A stretch of 64,000 nucleotides of DNA from Pseudomonas sp. dw_612 (GCF_018449725.1 NZ_JAAVVC010000010.1:62001-126000), one strand, 5' to 3'. Positions 24,839 through 34,202 are shown, numbered from the stretch's first letter. Numbers and translations: made by a program. The notes: generated from the letters alone by a model not told the origin.

Positions 24839-26338
24839 GTGCCGCGTCGCATCAACAGAGCGCTCAAGACGCTCAGTGTTTTGGCTTTAACCCTGGCAAT
24901 CAGCGGCTGCATCGGTACCGGAGGTATTGCCCCGCAGGGCAAGGCGCTGGAGGCTGATTCGCTGGCCACCGACGAAGCCATCCAGAACGCTGCACAGGAC
25001 GCACACTGGCCCACCGCGCAATGGTGGCAGGCCTATGGCGACCTGCAACTGAACCGCTGGATCGACCTCGCCGTGCAAGGCAGCCCGACCATGGCCATGG
25101 CCACCGCCCGGGTGCGTCAGGCCAAGTCCATGGCCGGCATTGCCGAGGCCGCCGAGTCGCTGCAGATCAACGGCGAATCGACCCTCAAGCGCCACAACTG
25201 GCCGACGGACCAGTTCTACGGCCCTGGCGAACTCTCCAATACGACCACGTGGGACAACAACGCCGCGCTCGGCTTCAGCTATGCACTCGACCTCTGGGGC
25301 CGCGAGAGCAACGCCACTGAGCGCGCCGTGGACATGGCGCACATGAGCGCTGCCGAAGCGCGCCTTGCCCAGCTCGAATTGCAGAACAACATCGTGCGCG
25401 CCTACATCGAACTCTCGTTGCATTACGCGCAACGGGACATCGTCGCCGCGACGTTGAAACAGCAACAGCAGATCCTCGACCTCGCGCAAAAACGTTTGAA
25501 CGGCGGGATCGGTACGCATTTCGAAGTCAGCCAGGCCGAAACGCCGCTGCCGGAAACCCATCGCCAGATCGATGCCCTGGACGAAGAAATCGCCCTGAGC
25601 CGCAACCAACTCGCGGCGTTGGCGGGCAAAGGTCCGGGGGAGGGCGTGCAGTTGCAGCGGCCGACGCTGTCATTGGGGGCGGCGCTGAAACTGCCGTCGT
25701 CGCTGCCCGCGCAATTGCTCGGCCAGCGCCCGGACGTGGTCGCCAGTCGCTGGCAAGTCGCGGCTCAGGCCCGAGGCATTGATGTAGCACACGCTGGTTT
25801 CTACCCCAACGTCGATCTGGTCGGCAGCCTCGGCTACATGGCCACGGGCGGCGGGGCGTTGGAGTTTCTGACCGGCAAAAAGCTCAACTACAGCGTCGGC
25901 CCGGCGATCTCGTTGCCGATTTTCGACGGTGGCCGTTTGCGCTCGGAACTGGGCGAAGCCTCGGCCGGGTATGACATCGCCGTGGCCAAGTACAACCAGA
26001 CGCTGGTCAATGCGCTGAAGAACATCTCCGACCAGTTGATCCGCCGCGAGTCGATGGACAAGCAACAAACCTTCGCCGCCGAGTCCGTGGCCACGGCGCA
26101 GAAGACCTACGACATCGCGATGATCGCTTATCAGCGTGGGCTCACGGATTACCTCAACGTGCTGAATGCCCAGACGTTGTTGTTCAAACAGCAGCAGGTG
26201 CAGCAACAGGTTCAGGCGGCGCGGTTGAGTGCGCATGCGGAATTGGTCACGGCGTTGGGTGGTGGATTGGGTGCTGGCAGTGATGTGCCGACCGACAGCC
26301 AGACCGCCGCACCGAAAACCCCGGCACTTCTGAAGTGA
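24839..26338 (+). CDS. NodT family outer-membrane efflux lipoprotein
   Basis: A 499-residue TolC-like outer-membrane factor. The N-terminal signal ends in a lipobox (LAISGC, Cys24). The two repeats of the outer membrane efflux domain follow, with periplasmic helices such as ARLAQLELQNNIVRAYIELS and the second repeat GLTDYLNVLNAQTLLFKQQQ. It would form the exit channel for the inner-membrane pump encoded downstream. Translation begins at GTG 24839, with AGGAA nine bases before. A REP pair separates it from the FUSC gene but all four genes run in one direction. Confidence 0.88.
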   Translation: MPRRINRALKTLSVLALTLAISGCIGTGGIAPQGKALEADSLATDEAIQNAAQDAHWPTAQWWQAYGDLQLNRWIDLAVQGSPTMAMATARVRQAKSMAGIAEAAESLQINGESTLKRHNWPTDQFYGPGELSNTTTWDNNAALGFSYALDLWGRESNATERAVDMAHMSAAEARLAQLELQNNIVRAYIELSLHYAQRDIVAATLKQQQQILDLAQKRLNGGIGTHFEVSQAETPLPETHRQIDALDEEIALSRNQLAALAGKGPGEGVQLQRPTLSLGAALKLPSSLPAQLLGQRPDVVASRWQVAAQARGIDVAHAGFYPNVDLVGSLGYMATGGGALEFLTGKKLNYSVGPAISLPIFDGGRLRSELGEASAGYDIAVAKYNQTLVNALKNISDQLIRRESMDKQQTFAAESVATAQKTYDIAMIAYQRGLTDYLNVLNAQTLLFKQQQVQQQVQAARLSAHAELVTALGGGLGAGSDVPTDSQTAAPKTPALLK

Positions 26339-26346
26339 ACACAAAA

Positions 26347-26440
26347 CCTGTGGGAGCGGGCTTGCTCGCGAATGCGGCGTGTCAGGCAATGCAGATGCTG
26401 ACTGACACACCGCTTTCGCGAGCAAGCCCGCTCCCACAGG
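26347..26440. repeat. REP pair, family B, inside the efflux operon
   Basis: CCTGTGGGAGCGGGCTTGCT and its inverted copy lie between the outer-membrane factor gene and the FUSC gene. Its place within a transcript suggests an effect on differential mRNA stability. Confidence 0.88.
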
Positions 26441-26477
26441 GTCCCGGCCCGACTGAAATATCAATGAGCAGGAATCG

Positions 26478-28658
26478 ATGACTCCCTTGCCCGCACCTCT
26501 GCGCTGGCTCTACTCCCTCGAATGGCGCCGTGGCTTCTACGACTGGGCGCGCAGCGATGGCGTGACTTGGGTCTACATTTTCAAGGTGCTGCTCGCGGCG
26601 TTCCTGACCCTGTGGCTGGCCATGCGCCTGGAGCTGCCGCAGCCGCGCACGGCGATGATCACCGTGTTCATCGTCATGCAACCGCAAAGCGGCCACGTGC
26701 TGGCCAAGAGTTTTTATCGCTTCCTCGGTACCCTCGCCGGGTCGGCGGTGATGGTGTTGCTGATCGCGTTGTTTGCGCAGAACACCGAACTGTTCCTTGG
26801 CTCGTTGGCGATCTGGGTTGGCCTGTGCACGGCCGGCGCCGCGCGTTATCGCAACTTCCGCGCCTATGGTTTTGTGCTCGCGGGCTACACCGCTGCGATG
26901 GTCGGTTTGCCGGCGTTGGCGCACCCGGACGGCGCGTTTATGGCGGCGGTCTGGCGGGTGCTGGAAATCTCATTGGGGATTATTTGCTCGACCCTGATCA
27001 GCGCCGCGATCCTGCCGCAAACCGCCAGTGCCGCGATGCGCAACGCCTTGTATCAGCGCTTCGGCGTGTTCGCCTTGTTCGTCACCGACGGCTTGCGTGG
27101 GCGCAGCCAACGCGAAGCCTTTGAAGCAAGCAACGTGCGTTTTATCGCCGAAGCGGTGGGCCTGGAAGGCTTGCGCAGCGTGACGGTGTTCGAAGACCCG
27201 CACATGCGCCGGCGCAACGGTCGGCTCAGTCGCCTGAACAGCGAATTCATGAGCATCACCACCCGCTTCAACGCCTTGCATCAATTGCTCGAACGCCTGC
27301 GCAGCAGCGATGCGGACCACGTGGTGGCAGCGATCAAACCCGGTTTGCAGGACCTCGCGGAATTGCTCGACGGCTTCAGCGGCCGCGCATTGACCAACGC
27401 CGATGCCGCGCGGTTGGTCACGGCGCTGACCGCATACAAGGAAGGCTTGCCGGCGCGGGTGCGCCGCTTGCGCGCGACGTTCCAGGAGAGCGATCCGAGC
27501 GACGCCGAGCAACTGGATTTCCACACTGCGTATGAATTGCTCTATCGCTTTGTCGATGACCTGCACAGTTATGCACAGACCCACGCGTCCCTCGCCGATC
27601 ACAGTCATGCGCGGGAGCAATGGGACGAGCCGTTCACCCCGCAAACCAATTGGCTGGCATCGGCGGCGTCGGGGATCCGGGCGGCGTTTATTCTGGTGGT
27701 GCTCGGCAGTTACTGGGTCGCCACTGCATGGCCGAGCGGGGCGACGATGACGTTGATTGCCGCCGCCACCGTGGGCCTTTCTGCGGCGACGCCGAACCCG
27801 AAACGCATGGCGTTCCAAATGGCGTGCGGCACCTTGCTCGGGGCGCTGATCGGCTTCGTCGAGATGTTTTTCATCTTCCCGTGGATCGATGGTTTTCCCT
27901 TGCTGTGCGTGATGCTCGCGCCGGTAATCGTGCTCGGTTCGTTCCTCACTTCACGCCCGCAATACGCCGGGGTCGGCCTCGGGTTGCTGATCTTCTTCAG
28001 CACCGGCTCGGTGCCGGACAACCTCACGGTCTACAACCCCTACACCTTTATCAACGACTACATCGCCATGGTCCTCGGCATGCTGGTGTGCGCCGCCGCC
28101 GGGGCGATCATCCTGCCGCCCAACAGCCGCTGGTTGTGGCGGCGGCTGGAGCAGGATCTGCGCGAGCAAGTGGTGTACGCGATCAGCGGCAAGCTCAAGG
28201 GATTGGGGTCGAGTTTTGAAAGTCGTACCCGGGATTTGCTGCACCAGGCCTATGGCCTGGCGGTGGGCCAGCCGCAAGTGCAGCGGGATTTGCTGCGCTG
28301 GATGTTCGTGGTGCTGGAGGTCGGCCACGCGATCATCGAGTTGCGCAAGGAACAGGCGATCTTGCCGGTGCATCCGGCGTATGCCGAATCCCAGCCGTGG
28401 CGTCAGGCGATCCGGGTGATGGGGCGTTCGCTGGTGCGGCTGTTTTTGCAGCCGAGCCAGAGCAATCTCGAGCGCGGGTTGATCGCCGTGGACCATGCGA
28501 TCAGCCGTGTGCAAGCCACCGATGAACCGTTCGCCCCGCACTTCGATACGTCGGCGTTACGGCGGGTGAAGAGTTATCTGCACTTCATCCGCACCTCGTT
28601 GCTCGACCCGCAATCGCCGCTCTATGCCTATGTCAAAGGAGTTGAACATGCCGCGTGA
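26478..28658 (+). CDS. FUSC family inner-membrane efflux pump (AaeB-like)
   Basis: A 726-residue protein of the fusaric acid resistance/aromatic acid exporter family. Two clusters of about six helices (residues 30-185 and 395-535) are separated by a soluble helical region (190-385) and followed by a soluble C-terminal domain. The segment TAMITVFIVMQPQSGHVLAK is the FUSC signature region. It is expected to export aromatic carboxylic acids or similar compounds across the inner membrane. The DUF1656 gene starts inside its 3' end (overlap of 11 bases), giving coupled translation. Confidence 0.88.
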   Translation: MTPLPAPLRWLYSLEWRRGFYDWARSDGVTWVYIFKVLLAAFLTLWLAMRLELPQPRTAMITVFIVMQPQSGHVLAKSFYRFLGTLAGSAVMVLLIALFAQNTELFLGSLAIWVGLCTAGAARYRNFRAYGFVLAGYTAAMVGLPALAHPDGAFMAAVWRVLEISLGIICSTLISAAILPQTASAAMRNALYQRFGVFALFVTDGLRGRSQREAFEASNVRFIAEAVGLEGLRSVTVFEDPHMRRRNGRLSRLNSEFMSITTRFNALHQLLERLRSSDADHVVAAIKPGLQDLAELLDGFSGRALTNADAARLVTALTAYKEGLPARVRRLRATFQESDPSDAEQLDFHTAYELLYRFVDDLHSYAQTHASLADHSHAREQWDEPFTPQTNWLASAASGIRAAFILVVLGSYWVATAWPSGATMTLIAAATVGLSAATPNPKRMAFQMACGTLLGALIGFVEMFFIFPWIDGFPLLCVMLAPVIVLGSFLTSRPQYAGVGLGLLIFFSTGSVPDNLTVYNPYTFINDYIAMVLGMLVCAAAGAIILPPNSRWLWRRLEQDLREQVVYAISGKLKGLGSSFESRTRDLLHQAYGLAVGQPQVQRDLLRWMFVVLEVGHAIIELRKEQAILPVHPAYAESQPWRQAIRVMGRSLVRLFLQPSQSNLERGLIAVDHAISRVQATDEPFAPHFDTSALRRVKSYLHFIRTSLLDPQSPLYAYVKGVEHAA

Positions 28659-28848
28659 AATTGCCTTCCACGGCGTGTACATGCCGACCATGACTCTGAT
28701 GTTTTTCATCGCTGCCGCGCTGGCCTGGGCGCTGGACCGGTTCCTGTCCGGGTTCGATTTGTATCGCTTCTTCTGGCACCCGGCGCTGCTGCGCCTGAGC
28801 CTGTTTACCTGTCTGTTCGGCGCCCTGGCGCTGACGGTTTACCGTTGA
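28648..28848 (+). CDS. DUF1656 membrane protein (AaeX-like)
   Basis: A 66-residue protein with two membrane helices (about 10-32 and 45-63) and the N-terminal motif REIAFHGVYMPTM. It matches AaeX/DUF1656, the small partner of AaeA-AaeB pumps; its function is unknown. ATG 28648 has AAAGGAG seven bases upstream and is preferred over an upstream in-frame ATG at 28624 that would lie within the FUSC gene. Confidence 0.88.
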   Translation: MPREIAFHGVYMPTMTLMFFIAAALAWALDRFLSGFDLYRFFWHPALLRLSLFTCLFGALALTVYR

Positions 28849-28858
28849 GAACCTACTG

Positions 28859-29719
28859 ATGAAAAAGCTTTTCAGTCTGCTCGCGACCCTGCTGGTGCTG
28901 GCCCTCGCGATATGGATCGGCCGGACCCTGTGGGTGCATTACATGGACACGCCATGGACCCGCGACGGTCGCGTGCGCGCCGACATCATCAACGTCGCCG
29001 CCGACGTCACCGGCGAAGTGGTGGACGTGCCGGTGCGCGATAACCAGTTGGTGAAGAAGGGCGATTTGCTGATGCAGATCGACCCCGAGCACTACCGCAT
29101 CGCCGTGAAACAGGCGCAATCAATGGTGGCTTCACGCAAAGCCACGTGGGAGATGCGCAAGGTCAACGCCCACCGCCGCGCCGACATGGACGCACTGGTG
29201 ATCTCCAAGGAAAACCGCGACGACGCCAGCAACATCGCCGACTCGGCCCTGGCCGATTACCAACACGCCCAGGCCCAACTTGAAGCTGCCGAACTCAATC
29301 TCAAACGCACCGAAGTGCGCGCCGCCGTGGACGGCTACGTGACCAACCTCAACGTGCATCGCGGTGACTACGCACGCATCGGCGAAGCGAAAATGGCCGT
29401 GGTCGATATGAACTCGTTCTGGGTCTATGGCTTCTTTGAGGAAACCAAACTGCCACACGTGCGAGTGGGCGATAAGGCCGACATGCAACTGATGAGCGGC
29501 GAGGTGTTGAAGGGGCATGTGGAGAGTATTTCTCGCGGGATCTATGACCGGGATAATCCGGAAAGTCGCGAGCTGATTGCTGATGTGAACCCGACATTCA
29601 ACTGGGTACGTCTGGCGCAACGGGTGCCGGTGCGGATTCACATTGATGAAGTGCCGGAAGGCGTGCTGTTGGCGGCGGGGATTACGTGCACGGTGGTGGT
29701 GAAGCAGGCGGGTGATTGA
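28859..29719 (+). CDS. HlyD family membrane fusion protein (AaeA-like)
   Basis: A 286-residue periplasmic adaptor. One N-terminal membrane helix (LLATLLVLALAIWIGRTLWV), a biotinyl-lipoyl half-motif ADVTGEVVDVPVRDNQLVKK then GDLLMQIDP, a helical hairpin (about residues 80-150), the second lipoyl half RAAVDGYVTNLNVHRGDYA and a beta-barrel domain. It would link the FUSC pump to the NodT outer-membrane channel. Last gene of the efflux operon; a hairpin with eleven pairs follows at 29737-29762. Confidence 0.9.
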   Translation: MKKLFSLLATLLVLALAIWIGRTLWVHYMDTPWTRDGRVRADIINVAADVTGEVVDVPVRDNQLVKKGDLLMQIDPEHYRIAVKQAQSMVASRKATWEMRKVNAHRRADMDALVISKENRDDASNIADSALADYQHAQAQLEAAELNLKRTEVRAAVDGYVTNLNVHRGDYARIGEAKMAVVDMNSFWVYGFFEETKLPHVRVGDKADMQLMSGEVLKGHVESISRGIYDRDNPESRELIADVNPTFNWVRLAQRVPVRIHIDEVPEGVLLAAGITCTVVVKQAGD

Positions 29720-29736
29720 TCGCGTTTGTGAGTGAG

Positions 29737-29762
29737 CCAGCCCTCACCGCAGTGGGGGCTGG
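29737..29762. terminator. Hairpin between convergent HlyD and delta-60 genes
   Basis: CCAGCCCTCAC pairs with GTGGGGGCTGG around CGCA. No U-run follows on either strand, so it is a weak terminator candidate. Confidence 0.45.
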
Positions 29763-29778
29763 AAATAGATTTATCACG

Positions 29779-31115
29779 TCAACTCCAATACGCCCATAAC
29801 ACCCCTAGAAAGCTGGAGATTCCTGAAGTGTTTCCTCCAAAAACAAATCGCTTCTCCAGGCGTCGCTGCAGAAAAACGGGTTTCGCGTTGGCGTCCGTAT
29901 CCTCGTCAACTTTTCCATCGGTACCGAAATGGGTATCGAGAAGTCCGTTGTCGAGAAAACGAGCGAAATGCACTGATCCGTGGACGCTGGCGACGGTCAG
30001 TCGGCGATCAGCGTCCATGAAGCCTGCGTGCCAGTTGTCGCCCAGCTGCTCGTTGAGGCTCGTCAAGACAGGTTGCCCCCGATTGAAATGCTGATCCGGC
30101 CGACCGTCTGCATTCATGCCGAGCAAAAGGCCCTTTATGGGTATTAACAAACCTTCCTCGTCGCGATCGATACCTGACTTTCCGAGACCTACAAATCGAT
30201 CATCGGTTGTTTGTATCAACGCATTCAGGGTGGTGTCCGCGAGGTTCAACACGTAGACCCCCGGGGTAGCGGCCTCACCGAAGGTCATGTCCACAGTGCC
30301 ATTATTGTTGTAACGGGCAAAGTAACCCTTCTCGCCATCGATTTGTCTCACTCCGCCGACGATCAGAATCTTGTCGCCCTGCAGCTGCATCTCATTAACC
30401 GAGGTGATGTCGGCGCCGCCATTGAGCATGACGTTCAAGCGACCGGTCGTATTGAAACTGTTATCCAATGTTCCGTCCGGGTTTATTCGATAAAGAACGC
30501 CGCTGAGTCTTCTCTCGTTCCCCGGAGCGTGATAAGTCGCACTGATGACAATCTTGCCGTCAGGCTGGATCGCAAGACAGCTGGAGTCGGTGATAAGTTG
30601 TTCTATCGCCAGATTTGGCAGGATCAGATGGCCGCCTGCTGCAAAATCAGAATCCAGGACGCCCTGCTCCGTGAAGCGGGTGATCGTCAAATGCTCAGGC
30701 GGAAAATCAGAATCCGCGTCCAGGTAGGTATAACCCAGCATATAAATCCATTTGCCATGAACGGCTACCTTACCGCCTGACGCATTAAACGGCGGCCTGA
30801 ATTGTCCGAACGTAAAGCCCTTGTCCGCGAATGTTTTATCGATACGTCCTTTTTCATCCACACGTGCCAGACCGTAATACAACTTAAGGTATCGAGTTTC
30901 ATTTTCAGAGAAATTGTCGTCGTGGGATACGGCGATACCTACGATGATTTTCCCAGAGTCTATGTGCAGATTCCTTTGACCAGGCGGTCTGTGCCATTGA
31001 TATGAGGTAGCCGCCAGAGTGAGAACTGTCCTGGCGGGATTTCTTCATCTTCGTTGAGTGGGCCACCAAAACTTTCATCCACGGAGCCAGGTTTGTGAAC
31101 TTTGTGAGTGTTCAT
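29779..31115 (-). pseudogene. Delta-60 repeat protein gene with a frameshift near its 5' end
   Basis: Two adjoining frames make one protein of about 445 residues. The first part starts at ATG 31115, with AGGA seven bases upstream, reads MNTHKVHKPGSVDESFGGPL and reaches a TAG at 30960-30962 after 51 residues (ending TDRLVKGICT). The second frame continues the same protein: NLHIDSGKIIVGIAVSHDD, then on to the stop at 29779. Adding one base at about 30970-30977 restores a single frame. The protein has at least seven delta-60 beta-propeller-type repeats (for example GTLDNSF, NGLLDTHFGTDGKV, KGRIDKTF). There is no signal peptide. Whether this is a real mutation or a sequence error cannot be decided here. 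G+C is lower than the surroundings. Confidence 0.75.
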
Positions 31116-31567
31116 GTAGTTGTCCTGTGTCATTCAGCATGCGAGGTGAGTTGTGGCTGGCTCAACACCCGGTTAGGTTCGAGAACAGTCGGCGGGCGCT
31201 TCATCAACATCAACAGCCATTCCCGTTAAGCAGGAGTCTGTGTCGCGAGTTGTAGGACGTCTACTGTCAGACATTACAGGTAGGGGCCTCTTTCGGACGT
31301 GCGGGCGATGCCTTCAACAGCTCAAGCAAACGTCTCGTGCAGGTGTCGCCAAGTAACGTGGTATTACAGTGCAGTCTATTGCAAGTTTCTTATGTTGGCT
31401 GGAGAGCTTGTTAGTTGTAATAGGGTGTTGAATCGGCTTTTGTTTGTTTTGTCGTGTGCTAACTTCCGCGTCACCCTGAAACTCTGATGTTTGATCTAAT
31501 GAGTTTGCAGTGGTCAATTATTGTTGCTGGATCGCAATGCGATCAATTTGATAAAAGGAAGTTGCAC
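31116..31567. other. AT-rich divergent intergenic region (452 bases)
   Basis: Lies between the divergent delta-60 gene and an unrecognised gene. It is clearly richer in A+T than neighbouring DNA, especially 31340-31567. It contains a perfect palindrome at 31530-31544 and no supported ORF: a short frame open from 31487 runs into the plus-strand gene but lacks a ribosome site at its first ATG. Confidence 0.6.
31530..31544. promoter_or_regulatory. Perfect 15-base palindrome ahead of the unknown gene
   Basis: GATCGCA-A-TGCGATC ends 23 bases before the ATG at 31568, where a repressor or RNA hairpin could govern initiation. No second copy was seen nearby. Confidence 0.45.
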
Positions 31568-32311
31568 ATGGCAAAGCTGTTAGATATCAGAATGGATGAA
31601 TTTGTCAGTCATATTAAAGAGAGGGAGCCCATCACACTGGGGTTTTCCCTGGTCACCGATGGCACGCCTCCGCCCGTAGGCTCGCGGCTGCAATTCAGAA
31701 TGCGCCCCGGCGTGACCTTGCTGCACGCCTCGATGCCGGCCGAGGGCGCGCGAATGATTCACGATGATGCATGGGACTTCAGGACTATTTTGATCGAAGA
31801 GGAACAAACCTCGGGGTGGACTTTCCGACGGACACTGACATTGCAATGTGATCAAGAACTGAGCCCTGTTAGTGCGAAAGAATTGTGTGGCATTGTTTAT
31901 TATCAACCGGATTCCATGGAGAACTTCTACTGTCCTGTTTTGGGGCGCAAACTTGAAGGGAATCCTATTCAAGCACGTCAGGTTTTTAAAGGTTCATGGC
32001 AGGATCAAGCAACTAAAGGCTGGATCTACAGCTATGACGTTATTCTGCGTCCACATCAACAAGCGATCACTCAATGGAAGTTTCTGAGTTCGGGCTTGCC
32101 CTTGGGCACGAAGATTCACGCTAACGCCTGGCTCAACGTCACGCATGCAGGTCCGGAGGGGGTTGTTGAGCTGGTCACTCCGAAGGGTGATGATTATTTG
32201 CTGGAGCCGGGCAAGGACCTGGCGGTTTCCATCCAGTTGCTCTACCCGGCGGCTGTTGGCCAAAACCCATCGCTCCAGCGTTTGCCTAATCTCGTGGCTT
32301 ATATCGCCTGA
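31568..32311 (+). CDS. Unrecognised protein beside the delta-60 repeat gene
   Basis: A 247-residue soluble protein, not recognised. It starts MAKLLDIRMDEFVSHIKERE and is rich in short beta-like segments (TLGFSLVTDG, SRLQFRMRPGVTLLHA, GWTFRRTLTLQC, IYSYDVILRPHQQ), which suggests one or two beta-sandwich domains; no signal peptide, membrane helix or catalytic motif is evident. AAGGAAG lies six bases before ATG 31568, so the longer frame from 31487 is rejected. Its G+C is lower than surrounding genes, like the divergent delta-60 gene, so the pair may have been acquired together. Confidence 0.7.
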   Translation: MAKLLDIRMDEFVSHIKEREPITLGFSLVTDGTPPPVGSRLQFRMRPGVTLLHASMPAEGARMIHDDAWDFRTILIEEEQTSGWTFRRTLTLQCDQELSPVSAKELCGIVYYQPDSMENFYCPVLGRKLEGNPIQARQVFKGSWQDQATKGWIYSYDVILRPHQQAITQWKFLSSGLPLGTKIHANAWLNVTHAGPEGVVELVTPKGDDYLLEPGKDLAVSIQLLYPAAVGQNPSLQRLPNLVAYIA

Positions 32312-32323
32312 TAACGCGGTGTT

Positions 32324-32358
32324 CTGATCGCTCCCTCGCAGCGCGTGGTAGCGATCAG
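32324..32358. terminator. Possible terminator between convergent genes
   Basis: CTGATCGCT pairs with AGCGATCAG; the loop is sixteen bases and itself can pair. Followed by GTATTT only. Weak candidate. Confidence 0.4.
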
Positions 32359-32362
32359 GTAT

Positions 32363-32761
32363 TTACTCGCTGCAAAGCGTCTCCTGCAAATGCCGCCAAA
32401 TCACCTTGCCGGATTCGGGTTTCTCGAACACCACCGTCGAACGCCGATCCGAGTGCAGCCCCGTTGCATCGGTCTGCCGCTCCCGATAACTCACGGTCGC
32501 GCCGCGTTCGTGCCGCGCGATCCCGCGCATCTCACTGAGCTCAATCCTGAACCCGGTTTTCTGTCCGCCCGCCATCCGGAACAATGCTCTCAGCGCCTCC
32601 AGATCCAGCGTCCGGCCCAGCGGTGAGACCATGGAAAACTGCGGTGAAAAACGCGACAGCAATCGGTCCAGCGCGGCGTCGTTTTGTTCATGGGCAAACC
32701 ATTGCTCGATCGCTACGTGGGCCTGGATCACTTCGTCAAAGTAGTCGGTGTAGTCAGTCAT
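32363..32761 (-). CDS. NTF2-like (DUF4440-type) small protein
   Basis: A 132-residue protein starting MTDYTDYFDEVIQAHVAIEQ, with FSPQFSMVSPLGRTLDLEAL and FRIELSEMRG segments and a C-terminal STVVFEKPESGKVIWRHLQ. This is the cone-shaped NTF2/SnoaL-like layout of DUF4440 proteins; the ligand or reaction is unknown. ATG 32761 lies inside the end of the MFS gene (four-base ATGA overlap) with AGGA nine bases upstream. The longer open frame to 33037 overlaps the MFS gene and is a shadow. Confidence 0.75.
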   Translation of the reverse strand: MTDYTDYFDEVIQAHVAIEQWFAHEQNDAALDRLLSRFSPQFSMVSPLGRTLDLEALRALFRMAGGQKTGFRIELSEMRGIARHERGATVSYRERQTDATGLHSDRRSTVVFEKPESGKVIWRHLQETLCSE

Positions 32762-34128
32762 GTGGATTTTTCCTGGAGGGGCGGGGAGGTCAGCAGGGCG
32801 AGGACTGTCGTTGAATCCAGACGCAGGACGGCGGCCATGGGGATGAGGGTCAGCAGCGCCGCCGCGAGGAAACAATAATTGAAACCTTGGGTCCCCAACG
32901 CGCCGAGTAATGAACTCAACAGCGCCGCACCAAGGCAGAAGCCGAGCTGGCGATTGATGTTCCACAGGGCGCTGGCGTGGCTCATTTTTTCCGGGCTGAC
33001 GCCGACAAACGCCAAGGTCTGCGCGGTGACGCTGCACACGCTACCGCCCAGGCCCATCAAGGTGTAAGCAATGATCAGCGGCAGGCCTGCGGGTTGTTCG
33101 ACGCGCATCAGCAACAGAATGCCAAGGCATTGCAGGATCATGCCGGCGATCAACAACGGCTTGGGGCCGATGCGGTTGAAACTGCGTTTGCCCACCATGA
33201 TCGCCACGCCGGACCCTGCCGCCCATGCCAGCATCAGCGCACCGGTTTGCGCCGCGCCGAAACCGAGGCCACGCAGGTACAGCACCGCAATCAGGCTGGT
33301 GCCGACAAAGACGCCGTTTACGAATAGATAGACCAGCATCGCCAAGCGCAGCGACGGGTTTTTGAGCAATTGCAGGTCGAGAATTGCCCCCGGTTTATGC
33401 CAGCCATCGCACAGGTACAGATAGACGACCGCCGTGCCGAGGATCAGACCCACCAAGCCGAAGACGCGGGTGTCGGGTTCGCTCAACAGGCTCAGGGCAA
33501 TCAGCAGCAGGCACAGGCCGGAGACGGCAAGCAGCAGGCCGCGAACATCCAGTGTTGGGCGTTCCCTTGAAGGTTGATCGGGTTTCAGCCACAACGTGCC
33601 GAGGCCTAATGCGAGCAGCGCCATCGGCAGGTTCAGGTAGAAGATCCAGCGCCAGGACAACGCCTGGACAATCAACCCGCTGGCCGCTGGCGACAGTGCC
33701 GGCACCATCAGCGCCACCAGCATCACCACGCCCGTGAAATGCGCGCGTTGCTCCGCTGGAAACTGTCGATAGGCCAAGGCCTGGCCCACCGGGATCAACA
33801 ACCCGCCACCGATTCCTTGCAGCCATCGCCAGCCGATCAACGTTTCAATCGATCCTGCCTGCGCCACCAACGCCGAGGCGATCCCGAACAACAGCAGCGA
33901 ACCGAGGATCAGCCGCCGCTCGCCGAGCCGCGCCGCCAGCCACACGCTCATTGGAATGATCAGCGTCAGTCCGAGCATGTAGGCATTACTGATCCACGCT
34001 AATTCCGTCACCGAGGCGTGCAGTTCACGGGCGATGTCGGGGTAGGCGATGCTGGCGACGAACATGTTCAGCAGGTCGAGGGCGAACCCCAACAAATACA
34101 CCAGCGCGACTTTCGAGCGATAAGCCAT
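32758..34128 (-). CDS. MFS transporter, DHA2-type multidrug exporter
   Basis: A 456-residue major facilitator with about fourteen membrane helices. Helix 1-2 has FALDLLNMFVASIAYPDIAR, the helix 2-3 loop GERRLILG, motif C-like region GVVMLVALMVPALSPAASG and WRWIFYLNLPMALLALGLG, all typical of the EmrB/QacA DHA2 family. Likely a proton-driven exporter of a small toxic compound. ATG 34128 has AGGGA eight bases upstream. Divergent from a LysR gene with a strong palindrome between, and coupled to the NTF2-like gene downstream. Confidence 0.87.
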   Translation of the reverse strand: MAYRSKVALVYLLGFALDLLNMFVASIAYPDIARELHASVTELAWISNAYMLGLTLIIPMSVWLAARLGERRLILGSLLLFGIASALVAQAGSIETLIGWRWLQGIGGGLLIPVGQALAYRQFPAEQRAHFTGVVMLVALMVPALSPAASGLIVQALSWRWIFYLNLPMALLALGLGTLWLKPDQPSRERPTLDVRGLLLAVSGLCLLLIALSLLSEPDTRVFGLVGLILGTAVVYLYLCDGWHKPGAILDLQLLKNPSLRLAMLVYLFVNGVFVGTSLIAVLYLRGLGFGAAQTGALMLAWAAGSGVAIMVGKRSFNRIGPKPLLIAGMILQCLGILLLMRVEQPAGLPLIIAYTLMGLGGSVCSVTAQTLAFVGVSPEKMSHASALWNINRQLGFCLGAALLSSLLGALGTQGFNYCFLAAALLTLIPMAAVLRLDSTTVLALLTSPPLQEKST

Positions 34129-34202
34129 GGCAACATTCCCTGTAATGAGACGTGCAGGGTAGGGCGCTTGCCGGGTTAGGAGAACGCTGGTTTGGCTGCT
34201 AG

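Noticed and set aside
22797..26440. CRISPR-like array formed by repeated GTGGGAGCGGGCTTGCTCGCG units
   Set aside because: Copies are paired inverted repeats scattered between genes, without regular spacers or cas genes; they are REP elements.
31487..31567. Longer N-terminus for the unrecognised gene at 31568
   Set aside because: The extra 27 codons span the palindrome and lack a Shine-Dalgarno at their ATG, whereas ATG 31568 has a strong AAGGAAG.
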